64,000 bases of DNA from Nageia nagi (taxonomy: Eukaryota; Pinophyta). Location: NCBI GenBank assembly GCA_050084985.1, contig JBITNC010000001.1, forward strand, positions 64,170,001 to 64,234,000, in the 5' to 3' direction. The notes under the pieces are model-generated. The model was not told where the DNA came from, made no database searches, and was given only the letters and a program-made list of their open reading frames with translations. A program made the position numbers and the translations under genes. Positions 44,680 through 56,140 of the stretch are shown here, piece by piece (the first letter of the stretch is position 1; every line of letters begins with the position of its first letter).

Positions 44680-47032
44680 TTCTCCCCTTGATGCTTTCAA
44701 AAAAGTGTTTTTAGAAGCATCACAAATTGAATATGTATCCTTTTTCTCTTTTGATTTATTAGTAAGAAATTCTTAATTTTAAAAAATTTAATTTAGAACT
44801 CATCACATTTTTGTTCTTCAAATGGGATCTTCATCATCTTTGTTTCAACCTGTAAATAAAACTTCGTAAACAATGGTGTCATTGGAGAATACACTCCCCC
44901 TTCATCACAAAACTCATAATGGATATAAAAATTATCATATTCATCAAATTTTCTTCATGAGAAAGGATTACCAACATTTAGCCAAATAACATCAATATGT
45001 TGATCACATTGATCCTTTTCACTTAGCTAAACAATAACTTCACAAACTTTCACAATAACCATCAAGCAAAATAGGCTCAACCATTAGCGAATAACATATG
45101 CAATCTCAAAATTTCTTTTCAACATACCTTGTACAACTATATTATGTCTACCCATAAACTCTTTAAGTTCCAAATATTTCGCATCAACCCTTTGCAAATC
45201 ATTACATAACCCAACAACACTTTCTAGTAAATGAAACTTCCAAGTTTCACAAAGCAAATCATGAATAAATGAGAAAATTAGCAAATGAGTTTAACCTTCT
45301 AATTTTTCTTCATAATAAATCATTACCTCATCATTTTTATCCTAATTTATTATTGTACTTTCATATTTTTCATAATGATTTATAATATATAGACCATTAT
45401 CCATAAAATAATTTCTAACCTTCTCAACATCAATGAGAAAATCCTTGCTTTTTTCTTCTAACATTCAAATATTTTTCAACTTTGAAGAGTTATGAACAAT
45501 AATTTAATAATCAAGAATCAAACCAACATCTTTTACTTCAATCTCATCAACAAAATCTGAACCAATATCCCAAAATAGATCACCAACCAAGACCTTCTCA
45601 CCATCATCAAAAACATCATGCAAATTATTAAAAACTCATTTTTAGTAAACGAATTAGCCTTTGAAAGGCTAAAATATTCTCCAATATTTTTCTATTTTCC
45701 CCTTTTTAGAGGTTCTCCAATATATTCTTTCCTCTCTCCCTTTGTAGGAGCTCTGAAAAACTTATCATGTGCATATTCTTCTTAACATTCTTCATACCTT
45801 ACACTTTTATCATAAACATTCTGATTCACATTATCAATAATATCATAATAATTTATGACAAGATAACAAGAAAAATCATTATCCCCTTAAAGAGGATCAT
45901 ATACTTCAAGATCAATGTATGTTTCCTCTTCCATGAGATAATCTTCTTCAATTTCATGATGTGCGTACTCCAAGTAGCCATCACCAATATCTTCATTTTG
46001 TACATCATCAAACTCTTCTTCAATATCTAGAATGACAATACTAGGAGATTCAATCTCCCCCTCATTCTTCAACAATGCACTTTCAAGTGCTTAACATATT
46101 TTAGGAACAACTATGCACTCTTCTTCATTTTCATAATTCATAATGCCTCTATCATAGTAAAAAGCTCTCTTTCCTCCTCTTACTTTGGAAGCATACACTC
46201 CTCTTCTTTTGAGGCTTTTCTCATAGACTTCCCAAGTCTCTTCCTACATGTAAACATCTACAAAAAATAAGGGTTGATCCTCCTTACTCACAAAATCATC
46301 ATAAGTGAATTTATAATCCTTTATATTATCATTCACATAATCAATGATTTGTAGATTGTTATTTATCTCATCACAACCTTCTACACAATCTTCTAGATTA
46401 TCATTTCACAAAAATTCTCAAATTCTTTAACCAAAATTCCCCAAATTTTATATGTCCTACAATTTGAAATAAGAGGAAAAATATTTAGTTGTATACCTTT
46501 CCTTAATACCATGAGTGCCAAATAATTATTATGCTATATCTCCTTTTTATGCCTTCTTTCTTCACCTTGTATATTGTTCCAACATTGTGGCTTTGTAACC
46601 ACTTTCTACAATCTTCCAAATACCATGGCCCTTTAACCAAGTCTTTATTTTGATCTTCCACATCCAAAAGTCTTTATCATAAAAACTAGAACTGGTAGGT
46701 TAGTGTTGGTGGCCATTACACTAGAGCAACAACAACTCAAATGAAGAATAACCAAAAAAGTACTTTAATAAATTAATTTTTAGTTCTCTACAAGGTTCTT
46801 TAACCTAACAATATTATAGGTTTATTAACCAAATTTTGAAATACTTTGAAACCTCTTCCACCAAGACATTCATGGGTTATCGCTACTATACAACAACCTC
46901 AAAATCTATAGGATTTTCAAACCTAAAAAAACTTGATCTCTTCAGCTTTGATCTCATTAGCACTGAAATAAATCTAATCTCCTATTCTATTCTTTTGGCT
47001 TTGATAAACTTGGTTCTAATACCAAATAGATA
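44680..47032 (-). other. Internal region of the outer LTR element
   Basis: Short minus-strand frames occur at 45084-45284 (LQRVDAKYLELKEFMGRHN) and 45887-46075, which is very acidic (IVILDIEEEFDDV, HHEIEEDYLMEEETYIDL). Around 46540-46680 a frame reads VKGPWYLEDCRKWLQSHN. I do not recognise any of them. They are in the direction of the element and could be relics of one gag-like or captured protein. No protease, reverse transcriptase or integrase motif was found, which supports a non-autonomous element. Confidence 0.45.
47011..47023 (-). promoter_or_regulatory. Primer-binding site of the outer LTR element
   Basis: The complement of 'ggttctaatacca' is tggtattagaacc, which matches the initiator tRNA-Met site tggtatcagagc with a few changes. 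It lies just inside the LTR at 47033-47633 and fixes the element's direction as minus. Confidence 0.7.
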
Positions 47033-47633
47033 TTTTAACCAAAACTTAATCAATGATCAATGTCATATATTATCATACCATTCATAATGAATCTAAAACA
47101 TTCATGAATAACATTCAAACATTTATAAATCTAAATCAAAACCAAAATGAAAAATAATAAGCTTTATTGTTTATCAATGGAGAAATACATTACAATATTG
47201 GATTTGCAGAAACCTTCATGCTTCAACAAGAATGGATCTCATATATCTCAAACCCTCATACATTCTCCATCTCAATTCTATTCTAAAAGAAGACCCTAAA
47301 ACTACCTTAAGTAAGTAAAATAAAGCAAAGAAAATCCTATCCCTAGCAAATCACATTCATTAGATTTACATCATTGGTGTTTATTACATATGTTAAATAA
47401 AGAAAAGATAAATTGTAAAATTAGCCTTGAAAATTTATGTTAGTATTTGGGCCATAACTTTTGACTTGGGTTTCCATTTGAGCCCATATGTTTTTCAGAT
47501 TGCATAGATTTTGAAGCTCTATAATTTTATTACATATCTAAAGAAGATGTTATCCAAGGCTAAAAACATCATCTTACAACCCAAATTTTCATTTTAATAT
47601 ATGGTTGGCTAGATTTTTAATAAACAATCAACA
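47033..47633 (-). repeat. 5' LTR of the outer element
   Basis: This is the intact copy of the LTR that is split at 33199-33594 and 44461-44679. Its right end carries a small extra stretch (aataaacaat) before the terminal caaca when compared with 44679. Confidence 0.75.
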
Positions 47634-49480
47634 TAGCCTTCCATTTAGGGATGCATTGCTATCATTCATCACTAAAGATTAAGTACAATCCGTACATAAA
47701 AGAATAGCTTTGATCCACTTAAAAACCATTGCAACAAACTAACTCTTGATAAACATGGAACAAAAAAATATAAAACCATAAAAGTTGGTTTTAAGCAATA
47801 ATACACAACTTCCATCCTATTATGAAATAATAAGCTTAACAAGAATAATTTAAAAAAACTAAATAGTTTTATCCCCATTGCAAAAAGAACTATGTAGATT
47901 GTATGTATAAAGGGTTAACATGTATAAAAAATTGACCCTTAGGCCATTATTTTTCTTAGTATTTATACTATTTACAAATGGTTGAATAATAAATGAATAT
48001 AAATTAATCTATTTCCTTAGTTTTACAAAATTATAGTCTCGATCTCTATAAAATATAATAAATCAAACATTCAATAGATGGACACAATATGATATGATAA
48101 TTTTTTTTCATGCATGTAACTGCTACACACCATCTTTAGGATCTCTTCTAATTATGTATTATATTAGTTTTGAATTTCAGAGCTCATCATAGTGAGGAAG
48201 TCATGCCTACCATTAAGGAGAGCCATATGTTATTCTAAAACCCTCATTAAATATGGTACATGTGCATAAATACCTTCAAGTTGCATGAACATGAAATCTA
48301 GTGTATTAAATGCATCTTGGGAACATCATCAAAGTCTTCCTAATCAATTTGGGGTAGGTGCATCTCTCTAGGGTTGGAAGTCAAGGGCTACCAAAATCCT
48401 AAAAAATTTGAGGGATGAAAGCTTATGAATTAGCTAAATTTTAATCAAAAGAAAGGATTAAGGATGAGCCTTCTAATTAAGTTAGAGTGGATGTTAGTGG
48501 GAGATAATTTCAACTAAAACTAGTCAAGAAGGAATTTTAATAATTGCATGAAATCCTACCAATCGATAGTTTTTAATGATCTAGTAACACAAAAATTATG
48601 AATATCTAATATGAAAGCAAGGAAAAATCAAGAAAATATTCAGGAAACTAAGACTCATTAGAATAAATCATCACATTCATTATGCATCATCACTTTTGAG
48701 GTCGAATCACCATATCTCCTCCAAATATCATACTAATGATTAAAAAAAGCCTATAGGCAACATCATCTATCATCAATCATGCCTATCAGGCCTTCAAAAC
48801 AACTCCTATATATTCTAACATATTTGAAACATTTTATAGAAAAAAACATTTCTAACATTCAAACATTTAAAAAAATGGTCTTATAGAGAATCACCAGGTA
48901 ATTCTCTATGCAAAAAACATGAAAAAATGGCTAAGTATTATATTTTTAAGAGGTAAAAGGCTTTGGTGGGATTCAATCCTTAAGAATCACTAGGTGATTC
49001 TCCTTAGCCCATAATGTCAAAAAACTATTGGACCCCACCATTTTCGATCATCTATTTTCTGAGAATGTTAGATAAGCCATTCATATGGGGGTATTAAGAA
49101 TTTTGGATAGGGTTTTCCATCTATTATCCATAAGCATTAGGAGAATAATCAAGTTAATAAGAGTTATAGTTAAGAAATATAAGTTTTTATATAAGCACTT
49201 TATGTTATTTTCATAAATTAGTAGATTCTTAGTAATGTTGTATTCATATTTGATGTTAATATAAAGTACACTTATTTTTAATTTGTTCTATTTTGTACCT
49301 TTATTATTTAATTATTTCTCTATTTACCCTTTATTTTCCATTCTTATTTTATTGGAAAGAACCCAAACGAGTAGTAATCATCAGATTGTTAGATCAATCA
49401 ACAATAATATTATGCAAGAATTAACCTTGAATGAATAGTAAAAGTTAATTTTCTTTCTCTTTAAGTGGTTTATATTCTCA
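47634..49480. other. No recognised gene; small inverted repeats at 48.9-49.0 kb
   Basis: AT-rich sequence without coding motifs. Two short near-palindromes with the same core lie at about 48888-48911 (agagaatcaccaggtaattctct) and 48983-49006 (aagaatcactaggtgattctcc), about 95 bases apart. They look like the ends or core of a small foldback element, but no longer inverted repeat was found. Confidence 0.4.
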
Positions 49481-49489
49481 ATATTGGAG

Positions 49490-50330
49490 TTTCTAACATA
49501 TATATGGTTTCTTTCCATCTTTTGTTGGTGTAGTACACCATATTTGACCTTTCTAACATCAACTAAAACTCTCTTTAGTAGGTATTTTCTTTATCATAGT
49601 GATAAATATTTGATCTATAAAAATTAGTACATGAGACTTTAAACATGGTAATGATGTATCAAAAAAACTATTTTCAAATTTATTATCATCAATTTTGTAT
49701 TTAAATGACTAACATACCTTTTTTAATCTTAGAATGAATGCTTTCATTGAAAGAATGGATAGATTTAGCTGGTAATTTATAAAATGACTTACTTGCATCA
49801 CCTTAAAGACTATGAGAGAATAATATGACTAATAATTTATCTTTATTACCCAAATTCAAAATGCAATCCTCTTAAAAATTGATTATATGTTATTTAGGAT
49901 CATCTTCTATATTGAATATATCAAGTTTTGGACTTCAAAAATCTATTGGGATAAGAAAATTTAAAGGATTACTAAATGATCTGGATACAAATCTTTATCC
50001 TTCTTCCGTGTATCAAATTTGACTTTAAGATTCACTAAAACCTAGCTTAATTCCAATAATCATGAATACAAGCCTTATTGATTTTGATTACTTTGACTAT
50101 CTATTCCATTTTATCCATTTTGATTATTATGACTATATTCACCCATAAGCTATAATACTTTTCTTAGGATTATAGGGTCAACTATTAGTTATTGAGCAAT
50201 AGCAATGGCTTCTAGGTTATATGCCATTTCAACATTAATATTGTTCATGTTGCAAGGAACCAAAATGATGTTATTTCTATCTAGCATTTAAAATTTTGAT
50301 TAATCCTCAAAAAACCTTTGGGTTTTTAGT
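49490..50330 (-). pseudogene. Ty3/gypsy gag remnant, minus strand
   Basis: On the minus strand from 50330 down, frames read NQNGQNGIDSQSNQNQ (a Gln/Asn-rich leader), then KFSYPNRFLKSKT, HFEFGNKDKLLVILFSHSL, a stop, GDASKSFYKLPAKSIHSFNE. The last blocks fit the 'LFPxSLxGDAxxWFxxLPxxSIxSWxE' core of gypsy gag. Stops and frameshifts break it. No LTRs were found for it in this window, so only this piece may remain. Confidence 0.6.
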
Positions 50331-51073
50331 ATAATTAGTAATATTAAATAAATGTATGAGTGTAGATGATGGAAAATAAATTATATTAAATAATAAACTA
50401 AATTAAATCACCCACAAAATGAAATGATAAAATTTGTAATAGAAAATTATTTGCATTTAATAATTAAATAATTAGGCTACAATATCATCTAATAATTATT
50501 AAAGTAACTTAATGATATAGAAATAGAACCAAGTGCAACTATTATGACATAGACCAAATAATATATCTTTATGTAACACAAATTGGATCAAAGCCTAAAT
50601 GATAAATATTGCTTGGATTTGAAATCAATAAAATCCAAGAATTCATCTCTTAGATCTTATGCCCTAATGATGATAAAATCATAGCATTGTTATTTTTATC
50701 ATAGACTATAAAAATGATGTTGTTTTAGTTCCTAAATATTTAAAACTTATAAAATAATATATAGTTAAACATATGAGAGTATAATAAATCCAAGGATGAT
50801 AGGTGGTGATTAGAATCACCTAAAGACATTTATCTAATTTATTAACCTCAATGTCAACCTATCAAGTTGATAGAAAATATCAAGCTTTCCTCTTTCTTTT
50901 ATACTTTGAAAAATAATAAAAGAATAATATTAGTCAACATTCCATGATTGTTGGATATATTCATAATATTTAGATGATTATACATAAATTCATGATTATT
51001 ATTTTAAGTGATAATATCTAATTTTTTTTGTGATGATTATACTCTTTTCTATAATTTTAAGGATCTCATCACG

Positions 51074-51108
<35 letters not shown>

Positions 51109-51720
51109 TATCACTCTTATTAATTTATTATTTAATACTAAAAACATTATCCTCTCAAAATAATATGAAATGAGTTGGTTATGAAAATTTCACTCCATGA
51201 ATGATATATGTTAGAATTGACCTTCTAAAAACTATTTCATCAAATACAATATCAAATTAAATGAGCAAAGGTAGAAGGTAAGTATATTAAGTTTGATCTA
51301 ACATGCATGTCTCATAATAGGAATCGAATATGGAAAACAAGATGCAACAAGGTTAAATGATCAACTCAACCAACAACCTCATAATTTAGGTTAAGAAACT
51401 AGTAAAATATAATTCAATTTATCTTCTAAATAAATAAATTAAAAGTTAAAAGGATTCAACTCTCAATCCCATAGATCAATTAATCTCTAAAGGAAGTTAA
51501 TATACTTTATCTTTACTAGCAATTTAATATTTTCTTATTATCATTTTTAAAATGATAAAATAAAAATAGAAATAAATTCATCAATTAGAAAGGAGTGAAT
51601 ATGTTAAAACTCTCAAGTGAAAAGAGAGGCTCAAAGTTTCTATATCTCCCCTTCACATGTTACCGATATATGTAAGTCCAACCCTGACAGAAGTGAATAC
51701 GACTCTCGATGAATTTGGCG
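50331..51720. other. AT-rich upstream region of the LBD gene
   Basis: No gene recognised. A (TA)n run of about 30 bases lies at 51076-51105. A sequence of about 120 bases before the TATA box of the LBD gene (51640-51760) is less AT-rich, as expected for a promoter-proximal region; no specific factor site is claimed. Confidence 0.5.
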
Positions 51721-51770
51721 AAATTTCCAGCAAAAGATGGTTTCACTATTTTCCATATATACATATATAT

Positions 51771-51778
51771 TATAAATA
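51771..51778 (+). promoter_or_regulatory. TATA box candidate of the LBD gene
   Basis: The sequence tataaata lies 160 bases before the chosen start codon, after a short TA-rich run. Transcription would be expected to begin near 51800, giving a 5' untranslated leader of about 130 bases. The surrounding TA richness means the exact box is uncertain. Confidence 0.5.
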
Positions 51779-51930
51779 TAAGTGTCTTTTGACATACAAG
51801 TGCAAATCTTGAGAATTGCAACGCCGGTGCCTATTTGTATTGCGGTGTAGCCATGTAATTTTCATCTTTGTCATGCACCTCTCCACATGCAGCTATACTG
51901 TTCATATATCCACATAAATTCCCAATCTAT

Positions 51931-53039
51931 ATGGAGAGTGGTGGAGGTGCTAATACAATGAACAGGAGAGGCCCTTGTGTGGCCTGCAAATCTTCCAAGC
52001 GAAAATGTACAGATGATTGCATTTGGGCTCCTCTCCTAAGCTATGATAAAGAAGCGTCCGATTTTGCTGCTGTGTGTAAGGTGTTTGGACCTCATAATGC
52101 CTCCAAATTGTTACTTTCTGTACCTCTAGAGAAAAGACATCAAACACTTGCCACCATAATCTATGAAGCTCAAGCTCGCATCAAACATCCTGTTCATGGT
52201 TGCACGGGATATATTTGGGCTCTTCAAAAACAGGTCAGTTCATCTTCTAACCATCTAATTGCCATTTGTGGATTTTTCTTCCTCCAAGTATGCTCAGATG
52301 GGATTTGGATTTCATTGACATTTGTAGATTTTTCTTCCTCCAATTATGCTTAGATGGGATTTGGATTTGATTACAGATCCAGAAGAAACAGGCAGAGCTA
52401 GCCCTAGTAAAGGCCAAAATCACCATCATGGCAAGTCATATTAATGATGTAAATTATATTGATATGGCACCCAGTACATCTTATGGGGTTCCTCCGTTGT
52501 ACAATAATCAGTTCAATCCAAATAATGAATCTGAGATGGCAAGTTACATTAGTGTAATTCAGAATGAGATTACCCACGGGGTTTCTCCATCGTTCAATGA
52601 TCAGATTAATCCAATTAATGAATCTGGGATAGCAAGTTATATTGATCTAATGCAGAATCAGATGGCAACCAGTTCGTCTCACGGGGTTCCTCCATTGCAC
52701 TGTGATAAATTTAATCCAATCAATGAATCTGAGATGGTAAGTTATGTTAATCTACTTCAGAATGAGATGACAACTTGTGCATCTGATGGTGTTCCTCAAT
52801 TGTACAATGATCAGTTTAATCCAATTAACCAAACTGAGATGGCCAATTATATTAATATAATTCAGAATGAGATGACACCCAGTGCATCTGATGGGGTTCC
52901 TCTACTGTACAATGATCAGTTTAATCCAATTAATGAATCTGAGATGGCAAGTTATATAAATGCAAATCAGAATGAGATCACACCTAGCTCATCTGATAGG
53001 GCTAGTCCATTTTATGATAATCAAGATCAATCCAATTAA
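51931..53039 (+). CDS. LOB-domain (LBD) protein with six C-terminal tandem repeats, two exons
   Basis: LBD proteins are plant transcription factors that act in the nucleus in organ boundary and lateral organ or root formation. Exon 1 is 51931-52233 and exon 2 is 52377-53039; the donor caggtcagt and acceptor ttacag join in phase 0, giving 321 residues. The start is at 51931 (MESGGG), just before the domain; an in-frame ATG-like extension upstream has no family similarity. The zinc-binding motif CX2CX6CX3C is Cys16, 19, 26 and 30. The GAS-type block FAAVCKVFGPHNASKLL is at 45-61 and YEAQARIKHPVHGC at 78-91. A leucine-zipper-like stretch (LQKQ|IQKKQAELALVKAKI) spans the splice site at 98-116. 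The usual class I domain is complete. Residues 119-321 are six repeats of about 35 residues, which I do not know from this family. No stop or frameshift was found. Confidence 0.9.
52234..52376 (+). other. LBD intron with a 56-bp tandem duplication
   Basis: The intron begins gtcagt and ends ttacag, and sits where LBD genes usually carry their intron, just after the 'LQxQ' of the domain. Within it 52265-52320 and 52321-52376 are direct tandem copies of 56 bases with a few differences. Only the second copy ends in a good acceptor (gattacag); the first has cattgaca at that place. Without splicing, the frame runs into a stop at 52351-52353. Confidence 0.85.
52428..53036 (+). repeat. Six coding tandem repeats (105-bp unit) in LBD exon 2
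   Basis: Unit boundaries, each starting at the Met/Ile of (M/I)(A/V)(S/N)(Y/H): 52428, 52536, 52629, 52734, 52839 and 52944. Unit lengths are 36, 31, 35, 35, 35 and 31 residues. A typical unit reads MANYINIIQNEMTP, SASDGVPLLYNDQF, NPINESE. The copies keep the reading frame and show mostly conservative changes, with length changes only in multiples of three. The units are rich in Asn, Ser, Glu and Tyr and look unstructured. Confidence 0.95.
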
Positions 53040-53345
53040 AGCATCCGAGGTTTCCTCGATGTTTCAAGAAATATTTCGCTTTTTGTAACTACATATTCTT
53101 TGGTAAGCTTTTTTATTCTTTAGTAGTGAGAACTGTGAAAACTTCAGAGAGGACAACCAACCATGGACTAAAATGAAAAAAATGCTGTTTTATTTATTAT
53201 CAAGTGATTCTAAGAGAGAAACTCTCTTTCTAAACGATTGTTCTATGAAGAGTTAGACAGTCACAAGATTAAATGGGCTTCTGGATCCATAGCCAGTTAT
53301 TGTGGTTGCAGTTAAAGGCATACATATGTTTTATGCAATTTCTGT

Positions 53346-53351
53346 AATAAA
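53346..53351 (+). terminator. Poly(A) signal of the LBD gene
   Basis: aataaa lies 307 bases after the stop codon, preceded by T-rich sequence and followed by a TTGT/T-rich stretch to about 53410. It is the first canonical signal after the gene. Confidence 0.5.
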
Positions 53352-53654
53352 ATATTTTCATGGATATCAATTGGACATATGTTTTTTCTTTCTTTCTTTT
53401 TTTTTTTTACACATATTCTGAATTAGTATTTTGTTAATATATCTTTTCACATTTTGCTTTTAAATTTTATATCACATTAGGGTTTTTTACGTTCTAAGCT
53501 GTGGATGATGAATTACGACCTAATATATATAATTTCACTATTACTCCGTGTATGTGTGAATAGAAAAGATGAGAGATTGTGTTAGAAAAAAAAGTTACTT
53601 TTTCTTATTTTAAAACTTCATCGGAGTCGAGCACCAAAATTTATTTGTTTTACA

Positions 53655-54115
53655 TAATCTATTGAATAATAAGAAACAAAGGTTAAATTAATGAAAATAA
53701 ATGATAAATAAATATATTATGGGAAATGTTTTCATTATTGATGTATTATAAATATTTTCAAAAAGTATTGTCGAATCTAGTGATATTTTATATGAATACT
53801 ATAATAATTTGTGAATAATGATTGTTTTTCTTTATAAATCTACATAGGATTTTAAAAATGGATTTTCTCAATTTTTATATATCTATTAATATTCATAACT
53901 TGTAAAATAACAATTAAAAATTTAGTATTAATCTTTATATTTATAGTTTTATATGATAGATGAAGTTTTCATATGGTGGTGGAGTCCTATTAATTGAAAG
54001 ATAAGTTTTCAATATTTTAGATGTATGGATATTGTCATGAGATGTTGATAGAAAAAAAAGGTGATTTTCACCATAGGGTAAAAAAGATGAATTTCATCAT
54101 AGGTTATTTCATTTC
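53655..54115 (+). repeat. Dispersed repeat, copy A (uninterrupted)
   Basis: The same sequence recurs at 55365-55395 plus 63439-63845. Shared steps in order include attgaataataa, aaagg(t/a)taaatta, ttttcattattga, agatgaagtcttcat-like, tattagttgaaagata and the final cat(c)ataggtta. Copy A is intact where copy B is interrupted by the LINE, so it shows the empty target. The element type is unknown; no terminal repeats or coding sequence were found. Confidence 0.75.
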
Positions 54116-55364
54116 TAGATCATGTCCTCAAATAAAGTGTTAGAACTAAGGTTGATAAAGAATGTTTATTTAAATCATTACATTTCATTCTGATATTAAT
54201 TTAAATGCATATTTACATTTTAAATTGATAAATTATTTAGAAAGAAATGTCAATAAAATATATTTGGATTAGTGACTCCGGTTGACACCTCCTATTATAA
54301 AAAAAATCAATAAAATATATACAATTTTCAAGACCTCAATTTATAATGTTTAATGTGAATTTTGGATGTCAGGTTATAAAATGCAAGATCGAATAATTTC
54401 CAAGTACCAACCAAATTTATGATAAAATTACAAGCACTTCATGTGAAAACCCCACAATCTCTCCATGATCATAAAGGGAAGTTGAAATCATTGAGAAATA
54501 TATTGCTACATAAATACCATATTGGAATATATTTTATGTCAAAAGATATAGCTCCAATCTAGTTGAAGCAATAAAATGACAACCCTTAAAACTTTTGAAA
54601 CATTAAAAAATTCAAGAACAAGATCACCATTGGTCCTAAAATCACTTTACATGATTACCATTGACCCTATTTATAGGGGTTTTAATCGTAAAATATATTC
54701 TATAATATATGTCTTATATCCACTATCTTTATCTCTTTCAAGAATTGAATGCATATCAATTTTTTTACTTTTTATGAGTAACATATGGTAGGGATCTCAA
54801 TCATCATCAAGGTTGGTCAAACCCCCTAAAATATCTAGGATAATTTTAAAATACCTCCCAAAATCCTAATATTTAAGATCCATTCATAAAAATTTTGAAG
54901 AATTTAATTTAGGGATAGAATATTTAAAATTAGATACACAAGTGTTGTTCATTGAGTTTCATATAATTGTATGATATATTTATTATTTGTACCTCTTTTT
55001 ATTCTAAATTTGAATGTTGATAGACCAATAACTTCTTGTTGTTATATTTTTGGTCATTTATTTTCATGGATGGATATACTTGATTACACACACACACACA
55101 CACATTTTTAGTGAATCCAAATTTTATTTCATTAATCTATATTTCATCTAGGTTAAAAAAGTGCTTTTGGTAAAAATAAGAGATGATAGAAAAATTATTG
55201 CATAAGGATGGATTGGTTGGGGATCTTAGACTCTTCCCCAATAAAAATATTTTATTCCAATGAACTTATAATGTACATCATTCTCTACATTTCTAGTAAA
55301 CCCACATTTTATTTTTTGGATTTGGATCTTATTTAAGTAAACAATAAAATTAATAAACATATAT
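54116..55364. other. No recognised gene; (CA)n run
   Basis: AT-rich DNA. A microsatellite (ac)n of about 20 bases lies at 55085-55104. The 71-codon ORF at 54576-54791 has no recognisable motif. Confidence 0.45.
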
Positions 55365-55395
55365 TATTGAATAATAAAAAATAAAGGATAAATTA
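55365..55395 (+). repeat. Dispersed repeat, copy B, left of the LINE
   Basis: This matches copy A from about 53655 to 53690 and ends with aaaggataaatta (55383-55395), the left copy of the LINE target-site duplication. The rest of copy B continues at 63439. Confidence 0.65.
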
Positions 55396-55899
55396 AAATT
55401 AGTGTGCAAATATGTTTACAACAATGTGTAGGCTAGAGTGAGAAACTAGAAATCGTACAAACCTTGGGAAGGAGGGTGGTACATGAGCATCTAGGGTTTT
55501 CTATGGCATATAAGGTTTCTATAATGGCATCAGATTTAAGGGAAGTCTCGCTTACCTCCTATAAATTATTTAAGTAGGCCCTTCAAAACCAATCCCCCAA
55601 TATCCTCCAATCTTTTGCTTATCTTAGTAATAATTATCTAGCTCGCTAGTGGAGAGTGGAGGATCTTAATGTCAATTATGGATGCTTACAAGAGGTAACA
55701 AATACTCTCATGGTCCAATTAAACAAGGAGATCATAAAGGATGAAATTTCTAAACTCAAATCCACAACCTTAATATGTAGGTTCATGTGATACAAATCCT
55801 ATCAAGGAACATTGAAACCTAGGTTGTCTAAAGTTGGAATACTAGAGATGATTTATTCCTTAGCTTTTACCTCCATGATTATTTTCTAGTTATTTTTGC

Positions 55900-56140
55900 T
55901 TATGAGGAAAAAAAAAGGATGAAATATTTCAAGGAGACCCTTGGTTCCTTGGTAGTTTTGGTATCTTTATGAAACTATGATACATTAATTTTATCCCTAA
56001 ACCTAATTTGTCATCCTCCATCCCACTTTGGATCAAAATATGTTACTTTCCTTTCAAATTCTAGAATATCAAACCTTTGGAATAAATAAGTAAATCTTTA
56101 GGGTCCAATATTAGAATCTCAAGCAAAATCCAAGAGATGA
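55900..56140 (+). pseudogene. LINE ORF1, DUF4283-type domain remnant
   Basis: The frame reads GDPWFLGSFGIFMK, FIPKPNLSSSIPLWIKI and YFPFKF, then SKSLGSNIRIS. This fits the DUF4283 domain found in the first ORF of plant L1 elements ('PWxxxGxxLxLxxWxPxFxP....SxPxWIRLPxLPxExW...L..IGxxLG'). The protein is thought to bind the element RNA. It is interrupted by stops. The Lys/Pro-rich tail of ORF1 probably runs on to about 56900. Confidence 0.7.

Larger units (their letters stand above)
33199..47633 (-). mobile_element. Minus-strand LTR element with its 3' LTR split by a nested LINE and copia element
   Basis: The sequence 47033-47633 is an LTR whose inner edge faces a minus-strand primer site (complement of 47011-47023, 'tggtattagaacc'). 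Its left two thirds return at 33199-33594 and its right third returns at about 44461-44679. The second LTR has therefore been split by an insert of about 10.9 kb (33595-44460). The internal region is 44680-47032, with a C/T-rich polypurine complement (tctcccctt) next to 44679. With the insert removed, the element is about 3.6 kb with LTRs of about 600-640 bases. No pol domain was seen inside, so it is probably non-autonomous. I could not find a target-site duplication at the outer ends. Confidence 0.7.

Noticed and set aside
45767-46030. 87-codon plus-strand ORF rich in Ile and Phe
   Set aside because: It overlaps the acidic minus-strand frame and is its hydrophobic antisense image.
51868-51930. 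Upstream in-frame extension of the LBD protein by 21 residues
   Set aside because: The extension has no similarity to LBD N-termini, and the ATG at 51931 is in the usual position just before the zinc motif.
51950-52147. Minus-strand ORF inside LBD exon 1
   Set aside because: It is antisense to a conserved LOB domain and has no motif of its own.
54576-54791. 71-codon plus-strand ORF downstream of the LBD gene
   Set aside because: No recognisable motif, no splice partner and composition typical of the surrounding AT-rich DNA.
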